Origin: Acanthaster planci
Lineage: Eukaryota > Echinodermata > Asteroidea > Valvatida > Acanthasteridae
DNA length: 62,000 nucleotides
Assembly (NCBI RefSeq): GCF_001949145.1
Contig: NW_019091386.1
Coordinates: 273,435 to 335,434 of the forward strand
Reading direction: 5' to 3'
Shown one piece after another: positions 23,700-35,559 of the stretch (positions within the stretch are counted from its first letter, which is position 1; the number at the start of each line of letters is the position of its first letter). The notes under the pieces were generated by a model that saw only the letters and a program-made list of their open reading frames with translations, made no database searches and was not told the origin of the DNA. Position numbers and translations under genes: made by a program.

Positions 23700-24430
23700 A
23701 GTCTGAAGCCTGCCCCCGAGCTATACGGCCATTGTCAGCACGTCCTCACGCATTTTCAATGGGCAACGACCTTGACCTAGCTCCAGACACGTGATTCGGA
23801 CGCGGCCATGAATAACGGACAAGAGATTTTCCGGTTGCACGCAGCTGGGGCGCGATGATTTTGAAAGCAACTATACGACTTATTTTATAACCACCGAGGA
23901 ATAATGTCAAAGACATCACACACCTTTGGTCAGATTGATATCGAGCTACAGAACAGTTCCTTTCCTGAAAACACTGTTCATTTTTGGAAGTCATAAACTT
24001 GAAGAACCCTGCTTCCACAGAAACCTGATAGCGTAATACACCGGCGTAGTAATTTTCAACATGTACCCATCAGAGGGTTCCCTGGGCTCCTAAGCGCCCC
24101 CGCCCGGTCCCACCCCTTTAGGCAACTAAATATAATAACTACCGTTACTGAAGGCTCGCCCAAAAAAACAAATTGCAACCATCGTTTTTTTTCTTACGGT
24201 ACAGTATGAATAAATATTAGCTCGGACTCTTTTACTGATTGTTTCTGTCTAAATCTTTCAGATTCATGCGGATAAAGGTCATGGACATCAGTTTTGCGCT
24301 AGTAATTGGAACCATGCAGACCACTGCGGTCAGAATATTTCTGGTAAGATGCAACTGTTCCACTATCGTTGGCGCTCAACAACAATGTACAAACTCAAGG
24401 CAAAAAGGAAAGAGGACGTTAAGTTTGCGG
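23700..24430. other. Spacer upstream of gene 3 promoter
   Basis: No gene or clear repeat is seen. A small AG-ATG-GTAAG arrangement at 24260-24352 was considered as an exon and not accepted. Confidence 0.4.
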
Positions 24431-24776
24431 TGACACGTGACGGTAATGACGTCACAAAAGTGTTTCAGACTGCGATCAAGGCATTTTTGGCTGGCCACCG
24501 ACCGTCGCAAGAATGCCGATCGACGCGCCCAAAAGCTGCTGACATTGGGCGGGATCGTCACGTGGCCGGATCATGGAGGCTCGTTCAACTCTACCGACTG
24601 TCTGCAACTGCCCTCAGACATGTCAATTTTGTTGTCTGAGACAATAGGTGCGTGCTCGCGCACCAATGAGATCTCGGCTATAAGAGGGTGCGGCTGGAGC
24701 CCACATTTAGTCTACCGACGTGGGCAGAGCAGACGGTCTGGTTCGAATTCGTATTTGACTGATCAACATCAATCAG
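24430..24776 (+). promoter_or_regulatory. Promoter of Ly6-like gene 3
   Basis: E-box CACGTG lies at 24434-24439 and CRE TGACGTCA at 24447-24454, separated by 7 nt exactly as in genes 1 and 2. A TATA-like TATAAG follows at 24679-24684, so transcription should begin near 24710. A GACTGTCTGCAACT stretch and the region before the donor are diverged homologues of the gene 1 and gene 2 promoters. Confidence 0.6.
24708..24776 (+). other. Untranslated leader exon of gene 3
   Basis: The exon ends at 24776 with CAG|GTAAGA. It contains GCAGACGGT and GACTGATCAACATCAA, like the gene 1 and gene 2 leaders. The start is placed about 30 nt after the TATA-like box. The acceptor before coding exon 1 is TCTACAG, ending at 28247. 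Confidence 0.55.
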
Positions 24777-27700
24777 GTAAGACTATGTCGAATTTGTACA
24801 TCTGATCCCATTACAACTCATTGTAACGATGTGGTGGTGTCTTTTGAAAGTTGGAAATTTTTAATTCTGGATTTTTGTCGAACTTTGTGAAAATTGCTCT
24901 CATGTACTCTAATTCTTAAAACCTCCCAGACTCGTCTGCTTGTGAATTTTACCGTGAAGCTTAATCGTTTTCGGTACGTAAATCATGTTCAAAACGGACA
25001 ATAAACGCTGATTTAAATTGATTTAAATTAACTTGCCTCAACCACTTGTATACGGCCACATCGCTGTTGCCTTTTAGCGCTACAAATCCAAAATGGGTGA
25101 GGTTCGACAAGGAAAAAATCAATGAAATGTAAGTCAAGTAAACTCAACTTTTCAGCTTTGTTCTTTCAGAAAATCAAGATGTAGATTATACAAAGAGTCT
25201 TCTGACAATTGTAACCTGTCTCTACAAAATGAGACTAAAGTCGCATCCCACACTTTCCTATTTTGAGGGTTCAAAGTCTTATTGAACTGGTGGTCAATTT
25301 TGGGGTTTGTAATATTTAGAAACAGTAACCCACCTCCTATTTAATTCCAAATATTTTGCAGAATCACATATTTAAAAATGTCATTTTCTCATCAATTTTG
25401 ACGATAGTATTATTTGTGCCTGGTCTGAAATGTTGAAACAATGTCGGGAACAAGGACGAAAAGCTGCCAGAATAATGCCACACTGCCACCTGATACTTTT
25501 ACCCAAAGTGTTCCATGTACATGCCATTGGAAAGCTCTCTTTCTGCTGAATTAAAAAATACCAGTATCTCAGTTTTAAAAAATTCCAACTTTCGGCTCAT
25601 TTGTGATGACAGGTCACAATTTCCCTTGTTAGGTTCTTTCATGCCACCTAAAAAATTAATGAGACCTCAAAATTTCATCGAAATGTTCAGTTGGTTTTAA
25701 CATTTTTATTCCCCTAGATCTTATACAACTTTGACTCATAACCGTAAACATTTCCAAAGAAATAATAACATTGAGAATACAGGTGTTCATTTTGTCCATC
25801 CATGTATACTCTCGAATCGTGCTACGGCAATACACTGATTTTGGCTCACAACAGTGGAGAGACGAATGCTCGAAAACAAAAAGGAAATAATCTTCGCAAA
25901 AGTGCGGACAACATTGCGTTGAATCAAAGACAGGGTCAGATGAACAGATTCCATTTTGCTGGTAATAACTTGACACAAACTAGTTTAAATGCCGTGATAG
26001 TTTGCTAGACGTTGACTCAAAGCCTAGTTTTTTACGTAATGCTCTGGCGCCTTCGCGCACCCGGCAAAATGATCGTGTTTTTTGCCAACACAGGGGATTG
26101 AAATAGGTGGCTATTTCTTACAGTAGTGTTGTAAAGCTGACCGACGTCCGACGTCCATAAAATTCTCAATCTTTCAACCGATGCAAAATTGAGGACTGCT
26201 AGGGTTATTTCGAGCGTTTTTCTATTCGATCAAAATTGATAAAGAAGACTCTGGGCACTCGTGATACAAGAAGTTTTTATTTCTCTCAAGTGTTCACAAT
26301 GGTCAAATTCGACAACCTTATGCCGTTTTATTTCATAGGGGTTCAGTAATGCCTTTGAGTTCTCGTCTGCTATTTTACTTATTTCCAGACACACACAATA
26401 GAAAAGGTAAAATTTGCGAAATTTGGTCCGAGTGATTAGATGTATCGGAGGGATATGGTTTCACTTGAACAGCGCTGGGTGTTTGGCACGGCTCCAGGGC
26501 CCATTGTTGAACATGACTACCTGCAGTTTTGCACGTAGACTCATTGCAACTGGACCCCAAATGACGGGTCCAGTAGTCCCAGTGCGCTTGCGCGACCGTC
26601 TGCCAGCGCTGGATGGTCGGAAGTTTCTACCACTTATTTCATACCGCGTTGAATTGCAGCGCTGTGATTGGCCCAATTTTGAGGGTCCAGAATTTCTAAG
26701 GTCAGTGACGGGGAAGTATATCGCCTGAGCAAACCGTGAGGAGAATCAAGATTAAAGGAAGTGGAGCACTGGGGAATTGAGGAAGTGGTTCAGTGTGAGC
26801 AGGAAATTCAGGTCAGTTTAAGCCCCTGGGATTTTTTTTCAATTTTTGTTTTTATTTTCTTCCCTGTAACTGGTCGATGAAATGCCCTTTATATTCCGTT
26901 CAAGTGGAAACCATGAGGAAACGAAAGTTTCTCAGCGATTTTGTTCAATGCGAAAATTACAGAATACGCAAAGTACTTGCCCGTCGTATGCTTTTGGGGG
27001 AATAACAGAACTTTGTAACAATAATTGTATCAATTGCTGCTTTTTTGTCCCGTTTGGCTGAAATCCACTCACATGGGATTCACTGGACATTAAAGATTTG
27101 GGCCTGGAGTTTGGGTCAGCGTAAATTTGACCAGCACCAAAACATCAAGCAGGGCCCAGACTAGAGCTCCCAGTGGGATACTTCACCCACTTTTTGACTG
27201 GTTGCAGCGCCCTCACATAAAAAGAACAGTGAACAGCGACTAAATACTGAATCATACATGCATAAGGGAAACCGAAAGTATTCATTCAATTGACAAATTG
27301 CTTTCTTGTTATGTGAATAGTTTATGAGCTCGTGGTTAAATAAAACCAAAACACGGCCGGTCATAAAACCCCCGAAACTGAGTTTCTTTTCTTGTTTCAC
27401 ATTAATTGGACGTAGCTGTGTTTTAAAATACTTGGACTAGCATAATTGGTCACTCCTGAAGGTCCATGACCCCCTCAGGTCGCTCTGAGTGTACTGAGCA
27501 GGTCCCTATTTCCCCTTGTCCTTCGGCCACGGTAGACTGGGATCAGGCACAGTCTTTCAGGGAGCATAGGCCTGCTCGATAGTGACCTCACTGCCAGTCC
27601 GTGTATTGTAAAAAGTTTGCGCAGAGCAAAACAGCCTTCAAATATCCTAAAAATGGGTGCTCATGTAATATGGAAAGGTGTGAATGAACTTATTCTTTGC

Positions 27701-28247
27701 AAACAAAGTAAATGAGCAAAAACGAAAACAAAACACACACGCAAACAAAAAGCCCCCCTCCCAAAAAAAAGAGAAAAGCGAAAGTCAACGAAAGGAGACA
27801 AAGGAAACAAAACGAATGTGTAAGTACGCTGACAAATGTCGCCTCTTTCTGCTTCTGTAACTGGAGTAATTATAATCGTCAGATATAAAAGCGTTGCTCG
27901 GAATTTGGAAGGTACTTTTGCTCGTCCCTTTCTCCCCCACCTGATACTTTCCAGAATGGACAGCTCCGAATAACAGAATTATAGGTTCCCAAGTTGATCC
28001 GTTGATCAATCCCAGTTGCCACTGAAGTGGTACTTAGTTGATTTTTTGTTCGGGTGGAGGTACACAGAAAAAAAATCTATCAGAGTAAGAAAGTAAAATA
28101 CCACGTGACGTACACTTACCCAATCAAGATACAATATCTTTGGCAGAGGTTTTTCAGTTATTGTTAAGAATCCATGCTTATTATGCGGGCCTGTCTGAGA
28201 AAAAAAATTGGTTGTTGCACTTTACAGGGTTGCTGCCGTGTCTACAG
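24777..28247 (+). other. Leader intron of gene 3
   Basis: This 3.5-kb stretch has no recognised gene. A CpG-richer patch at 26560-26811 ends in CAG|GTCAGT and could be a second leader exon with its own promoter. It includes a GCGCTTGCGC word and an inverted CCAAT box. This is only a suggestion. Confidence 0.4.
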
Positions 28248-28281
28248 TTGGAGGAAAGTCTACCCGTGGTTAAAATACGCA

Positions 28282-29424
28282 ATGAAGGTCTTCGTAGTCG
28301 CCATCCTTATGACCTGCATTGGCAAGTCTCCTTTGCAATTCCTTACTGGCTGGAGGGTAGGCTAAACTCATGGACGTTACGGGGGGGGAATCCTGAAATA
28401 AAACCGGGGACAAAAAAGAAAGAAGAGAAGAAAATGAAACGGGAACAGGGGGAAGGAGGACGAAAAGCCAGTTTTTTTTTAATGTACCCCGAAATCCCCC
28501 CTTTGCCCCCCTGCAGAAGCCAAGTACAGCCGGTTTTTTTTTTTAACCAAAGCCAAGAAGAAGCAGTTCGCAAAGCAGGAAAATTATTGACAAATTTCGC
28601 GTGTGAGGTTTTTACTTTTCATTTTCAGCGTTGGTGGTTTGTTCATTTTTCCTTGACACTTTTTCTTGCAGGAGGCATCATGGGACTCCAGTGTTACACT
28701 TGTGCCTCGACAACGTCCGAGGCCTGCGCGGACCCCTTCAATGCTGAGGGCAGCGGCGTCCTGACACTTAACTGCACCAGCGGGCAGGATGTCTGCCAGG
28801 TACATACGCGCTAATTCAGTGCATACGCGCAGCTATCAGGATTATCCACAAGGCTGTGACCGCACAACGCCCGCCACCTGTTTCGCAACGTCCCAGTTGG
28901 GATGGAGCGTAACATTTATGTTATTCAAAAGAGAACAAAAACAAAAAGACAAGCAACCCACAAAACAAAGGAACAATGAAAACTATGGCAGCTGTACTTC
29001 TCAGCCAACGTTTGTCAAAATATCATTTGCCCACACTTTCGGGCAATTTTTCAAATTGGCCAATTAATGAATTATCTTTTTGAGTTCCTCGGACTCTGAA
29101 GCCCCACAAATTTTGGCAAATATTTTCACTTCTCTTGTACCGAATCCGTTTACCTTTCTCCTCATTTTCCTTCCTCTTGTATCGGTTTTATGTTCCCCAC
29201 AGAAATCCTCCAGCATGGCCAGCGGGTTGAGTGTGGTCTCCAGGAGCTGTGCCTCGCAGTCTCTTTGCCAGGATGCCAGCGGGTGTCAAACCACCAGTGC
29301 TGGCGGCGCCTCCGTCACCAATTGCTGCTGCGGCGATAATCTCTGCAACGGAGCCGGGTCGCTGGCTGCCAGTGCCTTCGCTACCGTGGCCGTCATCGTC
29401 GCGGCGGCGGTCTTTTCTCTGTAG
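28282..29424 (+). CDS. Ly6/uPAR-like GPI-anchored protein, gene 3
   Basis: The CDS joins 28282-28321, 28672-28799 and 29203-29424 into 129 codons plus stop. The signal peptide starts MKVFVVAILMTCI. Exon 2 has C-x2-C, the C-A-D-P-F signature and an N-C-T glycosylation sequon. Exon 3 has C-x5-C-x5-C, then CCC-x4-CN, and an alanine/valine-rich tail after GAGS, consistent with GPI attachment. The first intron begins GCAAGT, so it is a GC-AG intron. All other introns in the cluster begin GT. The coding part is more GC-rich than in the sister genes, and intron 2 is the shortest in the cluster (403 nt). The upstream open frame reaching back to 28140 is intronic read-through, not the start. Confidence 0.87.
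28322..28327 (+). other. Non-canonical GC splice donor
   Basis: Exon 1 of gene 3 ends ATTG, followed by GCAAGT. Apart from the C at +2 the rest matches the donor consensus perfectly, as is usual for GC-AG introns. The five sister genes have GT at this position. Confidence 0.7.
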
Positions 29425-30245
29425 CTCGCAAGAGACCGCATGAGACGTTCTGCACCGAGGTTGGCTCAGTGCAGCGTTAGCCTTGTATTTCTTGAAATAT
29501 TCGAGACAAGTGCAAACCACGGCTTTCAATCGTGTCTTTCTGGCGTGTGAACGTGACATCTCGCGTGCTCGCTGGGGCGTTTTGTGTCTTGGTACATCAG
29601 AATGATGATATGATTAAGGTCCGTGCACTCGATCAGAAATATCTGCTTTATTTTGGGGAAAAAAAGTGGATCACAGAGCACTTAGTTTAATTAAATATGA
29701 TCCAGTCGAGACTGAGTAAACACTATGAAGTCTTTAATGCATGTAAATAGCATATAAAAAGATCTGATATTCATGATGTCATAACTCCAATCAGAAAATG
29801 AGCTGGGGTTTAGATACCGTTGATAAGGCGATCTTGATTGGGAAAAACAAACCAACGACAAGAAAGTTTCTTTGCCCTGACTAGTCCCCTTTCACCTTTC
29901 AAATTTTGAACGCAAACCAACTTCAGCCATTAGTGTCTGGTTTTTAAAGTTATGCACCGAATCGAGACTTCACGCAGCTTCCAGTTTACGAAATGAACAC
30001 AGGTGCTTTGCGTATTCAGATGTGTTGAGTGAGATACTTGCATCCACCTGAAGTATTAGACAAGGTTTAAATCATCTCCCTGATACGAAAATCATTGCCG
30101 TTTTTTGTTTTTATATCAACGGAGGAGGTCATTGGGAAAACGAATAAAGATAATTATCAATGCATAGACGGCAGCCAGGTTGGTTGAGTTGTTGACACAT
30201 GAATTAAATGATGATCGGGTACAATAAAGATGCATTTTCTGTAAT
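29425..30245 (+). other. 3' UTR of gene 3
   Basis: The block at 29708-29790 (GAGACTGAGTAAACACTATG, then GATCTGATATTCATGATGTC) matches 3' UTR blocks of genes 1, 2 and 5. Probable poly(A) signals are ATTAAA at 30203 and AATAAA at 30223-30228. The first sits at the place of the conserved AATAAATGATGA word, changed by an inserted T. Confidence 0.55.
30223..30228 (+). terminator. Polyadenylation signal, gene 3
   Basis: AATAAA lies 20 nt beyond CATGAATTAAATGATGA, the altered form of the conserved family 3' end. Confidence 0.5.
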
Positions 30246-30249
30246 CATG

Positions 30250-33200
30250 TAGTTGAGTCAAGTTCCTTATGCCAGCCCTCACCCACTTCTCGTCATACAT
30301 GCATACCGACATATCCGGGAAGATCGGGTGACCGCAAACGTTAGATCCGGCTACCCCACAGCTCCTTTTGAAGAAGCCGGCCATCCACTGGGCTTCAGAA
30401 GCTCTGTGTCACATATCCTATTACAATTGTATTGCTCGAGAAATGAATCTGTGTCAAGTTGCCGATCGTCCGCGAAAAGTCCATTTCCAAAGCAAGGTTG
30501 GCAAACGTATCCTGCTGAATTTACGTGTCCTTGTGTGTGTGGCCGGGGGGTATCCTTTTTGTTTCTGGCGGTCTGTGTCTGCCCTAGCAGGACCAAGAGA
30601 GGGCGCAATTTCACTGCGCTTTGCTGATTTCACGACCGACTATGAAATGCACGCGTAGCAGTTGCGTCCTTGCTATCAACAAAATGAGCACTCCCAACCA
30701 ACATGACTCTTTTCAACCGATGGGGGGGGTCTCTTCTGCTCAAGATGAATACAATTAGAAATAATGGACCTCTTTTGCCGTCTTTTTAAAAGCTTTTTAT
30801 AAAAACAATCTTCTCCCCAATGTCAACTTGGGTCTGGGGTGTCTCCCACAACTACCCAACTAACCTGCAGATTCATAAAAGGAAAAAAAAAAGACATTTG
30901 AACACTGAACAGTCGGCCCACTTCATAATCATGCTAAACTTGATTACATTCAAAATAATGAACGCTGTAGACATAGAATCAAGTCACCTTGGGACGCATT
31001 TATGTTCAACTATATAATTATTTAAAGAGCACCTCACTAACGAAAACATGTTTTCTCTGATTTCATCAATACGAGTAAATATGGAAATCGAACGCAGAGT
31101 CATTTGTCTTCAGAGCTCAACTAAAACAAGCTTAAAAGGGTTTTGTTTCTCTTCATGCCAAGATGAGAATTCTGAATGTAGATTGCGTCATTCTGAGAAA
31201 ACAGAAAAAACAAGGGGAATTACCCTCGCCCTGTGTTCATAGTGGATAAACCCTTGTGCATGTCAAACAGTATATTGTAAACAGTAAACTGTTTGGCATG
31301 CATAAAGGGTTTCCTTAGAGGTACTCTGTGATACAATATGCTGACCTGAACGAAATATTTTGCTCGTCCCACAAAGAACAAGGTCGCCGTCGTTTTATTA
31401 TGTTTCTCAGGATAGTCCGGCAGCCAAGTGCACCTTTTTTTCCCTGAACTTTTTTTTCCTAAAAAGTGCAACTTTTTTTCCCTGAACTGTGGTTTGGAGG
31501 ATATATAATTTCTTTTTGACAAATTTCTATTCTGAAGACAGTAGACAGCCAGAATCTGCATGATGACGTTTGATGACGTTTGGGCCTTTCGAGATATTAG
31601 TGAAAATTTCCTTCAACTTTTTTGATTATTAATCCAAGAGATGTGAAACTTTTGCCAACTATTGGTGGGGCTCTTTGAAACATTTGCAAAATTGAAACTT
31701 TCTCAAAGATTTTCATATAAATAAAAAAACTAATGAAAACGAAATGAAAAACTGTTTTATCTCGTAAAATCTCTTTTTTTGTTTAAAACTTTAAAGTTTA
31801 CTTTACTTTAATCTTTAAAGTTTTAAAAGAGTGACCAAATTCATTGGTCTGTTGCTGTCTGGACAGTGTGTGTCAGCCAAAGTCAAGTGGGTCTGGGTAC
31901 GCACACACGCAAACATACATTATTGTGAATGCAAAATATCTGATCAATGATCAATAATCGAACTACTCTTCCAGCTGTTGTCAGGGAAGGCTAACTGTTG
32001 AAAGACTTGCAAGCATGTAATGGCATGCACAGTTTTGGAGTCACACCAAGTCTTATAATGAACTGCTTCAGTTCTGGAAATTGGCTTGAATTGCAACAGC
32101 GAAGAAAATAAACCTTCACCTATAAACTTAATGGATGGGGGGGGGTATGTGGTGGCGTGGCACAGGTTGTTTCGACAACTTTGATGCCGACATATCATTT
32201 AAGATTGGATAACTCTTGTATCAGAAAACATGGCATGGCCAAACCAATTGAATACGGCATACTGGAACATGCAGAACATTACCAGGCATGCCAGGGGTTT
32301 AGAAATTCAGAACGTCGAAAGAGAAAAGCTCTGAAGTCTGTGTTGCCCTTAAAAATGGTCGCATATTAGAGTAATTGCAACCCATAAGGCGATGCAAAGG
32401 GGTTTGTCCTTTCAAAATGCACTCCCCTAAAGAAACTTCCCCAAATTTAATGGGTGTAATACCATGCTCAATTGAGAACAAAGTCAAACACACAAAGCAA
32501 AAGCTTCCTTTCGACCATCTCTGGACCGGACACAATACAGAGATGGCAGGTTTTGGTGAGTTAATGGTTGATAGGTCAATCTGCACGACAACCCACCACG
32601 TTCACATGTGATCAGATATCGTACAGAGCTTGTCCGGCGGAAGTCAATGTGACTCATATCTAGATGGGACCATTTGTCAGCTAAACTTAAATTTGCTTAC
32701 TCTTTCGCTTTTGAAGGACTTTTCTGTGACACAGTAAACCTTTGTCCGAATGTATGTTGGAATAAAGTTTTGGATAGTGAAGCAACAAGACCAGTCATAC
32801 TTACAAGAACAGTTTTCATTTCAAAGATCAGTATGTTGCTGCACCAAAGAATTCTTCCTTCTTTTTACTCAGAGATACAGTTCAATATATTTTCAGTGAA
32901 TACTCAATTTAGTTTAACGGTAGATAAAATAGTTGCCCTGCCCCCCTCAAGAAAAGCCCCTGTAACTCCATACGGTAAGTAACTATTCTTAGTCTTAAGA
33001 TGTGTTGTGGTCTTTAGAGAGTTGAGGTTGAATATCAACAAGAGTATGGCACTCTTGGTACGGCACTCTTACGTTAAAATGTGTACAGTGAATGGCTTAT
33101 GCCACCGATTATCTCCTTTTATAAGCCATGCGCCTGATAATAGTTCCCATGACTCGTCTGAGAAATTTAGGCTTATTGCCACTTGTTATTGAACTAGAAT

Positions 33201-33550
33201 AGGACAGCATTAGGAAATCTCACTTCATTTTGTTAAAATTGATAGAACTTGTTGATCTACCAGCCACTCCCCAGGCACGCCCAAAGCCACACCCTCGTTG
33301 CATTTCACCTCAGTTTTCCATTTGAAGGCTTTTTAATCCTTCATTTTAACTTGTAAATATGAGACATCGGTTTTAAATTTTGTTAGCTTGTGTTTGTTTT
33401 TAACTGTACAAACGTAGTATGTATTGATAAAATATCGATACAAACAGACATAATCCATTACTAAAATTGCTCCACCCTAACAAGGTGTCATCATTCAAAT
33501 TCTTCAAACATGTGACCTCCTTGTGCTCAGAATATGCAAAGAAATATTAT
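30250..33550. other. Gene 3 / gene 4 spacer
   Basis: No gene is recognised. Two hairpins are visible: one at 31248-31312 (stem about 24 bp with mismatches, arm word GCATGTCAAACAGT) and one at 31782-31827 (15-bp perfect arms TTTAAAACTTTAAAG). TGATGACGTT is repeated in tandem at 31561-31580. Confidence 0.45.
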
Positions 33551-33579
33551 ATATCCAAAAAAACAGGGTTCACCCCACT

Positions 33580-33873
33580 GGCTGCCGGACTAGAAGTGTG
33601 CTTACACATCTATGGCTCATTATCGTTGGGAGAAGAGAAGCTTTCAGATTGCAGCACCCAAACTTTGAAACTCTTTACCGGAATCTGTGAGACTATCGAA
33701 ATCACTTGACACATTTAAGGACAGATTAAAATCATCTTTGCATAGACAGGCATTTGGTTAATATTTCCTCAACTTATCATTATTGGATGTCTTTGCTTAT
33801 TAGCGCCATGAGCGCCGTTCTCGGCGGATACTGGCGCTCTATAAATGTTCATTATTAGTATTATTATAACCTT
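33580..33873 (+). mobile_element. LINE 3' end remnant (non-LTR retrotransposon)
   Basis: Read from 33642, the frame gives AAPKL, a stop where tryptophan is expected (TGA at 33666), then NSLPESVR and a TFKDRLKSSL run ending at TAA 33759. This is the usual C-terminus of the reverse transcriptase of many CR1/L2/Jockey-type LINEs. It is followed by a typical tail: AGCGCCATGAGCGCCG, a GGCGCTCTATAAATG word and a short ATT-rich end. The element is 5'-truncated and dead. Confidence 0.75.
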
Positions 33874-33879
33874 ATATCT

Positions 33880-35110
33880 TATTTTTTGGGGGGGGGGGGA
33901 TCGGGGAAGCTGGAGAAACAACCCACTTTTGACTGATCATCAATTCCAAACACATACGGTCGGAAGTCCAGTTGGGAATCCAACCTTGCTAGGACTCGTT
34001 TTTGAGAGGCAATCGAGCACTTTCGGAGATGTTTGTGACCGCAACCATGACTTATCTCTGTACGGAATGCGTATCCAACCTTTCATTCTGAAATTTTAGG
34101 CAAACTGCGACTTTGCGAAACGAGGAAAAAGCGAAAATAACTCACTTCGCTTTATCCACTTTTTGGTCAGCCTTGCAACCCGGAAATAAACGCACAATTT
34201 CACAACAATCTGCCTTCAGCTGGAAGGCCAAGAGGGACGCGTGTAAATTTCGTGTACAACCGTGAAGCGCTTGTGTACGCGATGGGTCCAACAAAACTTC
34301 CCGGAACTTCGGCGTTCAATCTGCCGGTGTGGGTATACACCTGCGAAACCCACGTTCCAGAAGTTTCATTACAAGGTTACTTGCACGAGGAAGTGGAAAT
34401 GGTCAGCCCTCATGTAAACCGGGTTCACGGCTAACAAAGGTCTCGCCCGTATCAGTTTACCATTTGTAAGAAATAGGGATTCGGTTTTTCTTTCAGTGCA
34501 CTTAGGCAAAAGGGTACCACTGGAAATAAAGGGCAAGAAATGCCGGATATTTACAGTAAGTGGAAATGATTAGGATACAGTTGAGAAAACTTAAAACAAT
34601 ACCCTAAATTGAACTAATTAAAACAAGAAAAAAAAACCAAATTGACAGCAATTCAAGGTGGTCAATACATGTAACATACCAAAACTAAACGTCCAATTTT
34701 TTATAAATGAAGAGTTAGAAAGAGAGAAAGAAATAGACAGAAAGAGAGTTTTCTCCTCTATCCTGTATCGTACTCATTATAATTTGATAGAAAGTTCCAG
34801 AACGACTCATGCCTATGAATGAAAGACCTTAGGCTTAAAAGTTACACATATAGGCCTAAATTAAAAAATGAGAAAAATATGGATCAGAAATTTGCCGTTA
34901 GAACATCAAAAAGAATTTAAGATTCATCAATGCGGAATATTCACTTTGAGTTTAGAATAAATAAAAAAGCAGGGGTCTGACAGAAATGGAGCAATACACT
35001 CACAAAGAAGACATGAACTTAGATTTCAAGGTACTTTCGATAAAGGAAAAGTGATTTAAGGGAGTCTTTTCCATCAATTTTTCAAAAGAACATTATTAAA
35101 GGCAGTAACC
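33880..35110. other. Spacer, nothing recognised
   Basis: The stretch is AT-rich with a purine-rich run near 34715-34750 (AGAAAGAGAGAAAGAAATAG-like). There is no convincing exon. Confidence 0.4.
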
Positions 35111-35118
35111 GCGTGAAC

Positions 35119-35541
35119 ATGGGACGGTTCTTCTCAGGTTTCCTCAACTTCTTCTCCAGCTTTGACCCTATCGGTGAGCGCTGCTTTCCGGTGGAACGGA
35201 AACAGCCAACAAAATGCACCTCTGTGATGAGGATGTGGTATTTCGGTTAAGAACCATCGAGGCAATTCAAAACTGTCCTTTTCTTTCTATCCGGGACACA
35301 GCATGTCCTCAAGTTTTTCTAAGCAACTGTAAAATAAAGCATGTACGCATGCGCATGTGACGTGCTCCGGCCTGTTGAGATAAGGAGACAAGTCCTCTGC
35401 AATAATTGTTGGTAAATATACAACAAGAGCCTGTCTTTAAAGATGCCTATTTTTCTCAATTCAGGGTTGCTGCTGTCCTTGGCTGTTCTCTCGATCTTCC
35501 AAGCTTGTGGAAGTCATTACCCTTCTAACCCTCATTGGTAA
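35119..35541 (+). CDS. Possible small two-exon gene, unidentified
   Basis: An ATG at 35119 opens 55 nt (MGRFFSGFLNFFSSFDPI) and ends at a strong donor G|GTGAGC in phase 1, the same phase as the Ly6 first exons. A pyrimidine-rich acceptor (TTCTCAATTCAG) at 35464 leads in phase into a hydrophobic stretch (LLLSLAVLSIFQACG). Translation would stop at TAA 35539-35541, giving 43 residues. Alternatively GTAAAC at 35538 is a donor and more exons follow. The hydrophobic run could be a signal peptide or membrane anchor. The MGxxxS start resembles a myristoylation motif. I do not recognise the family. It could equally be chance. Confidence 0.25.
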
Positions 35542-35559
35542 ACGTCGTTTCAATCATGC

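Noticed and set aside
24260-24352. AG-ATG-GTAAG arrangement resembling a signal-peptide exon upstream of gene 3
   Set aside because: The translated piece is only weakly hydrophobic, does not match family exon 1, and lies upstream of the CRE-bearing promoter.
28140-28814. 224-codon open frame covering exon 2 of gene 3 from an upstream ATG
   Set aside because: It reads through the leader intron acceptor, coding exon 1 (in another frame) and intron 1. The conserved splice sites and family exon plan explain the region better.
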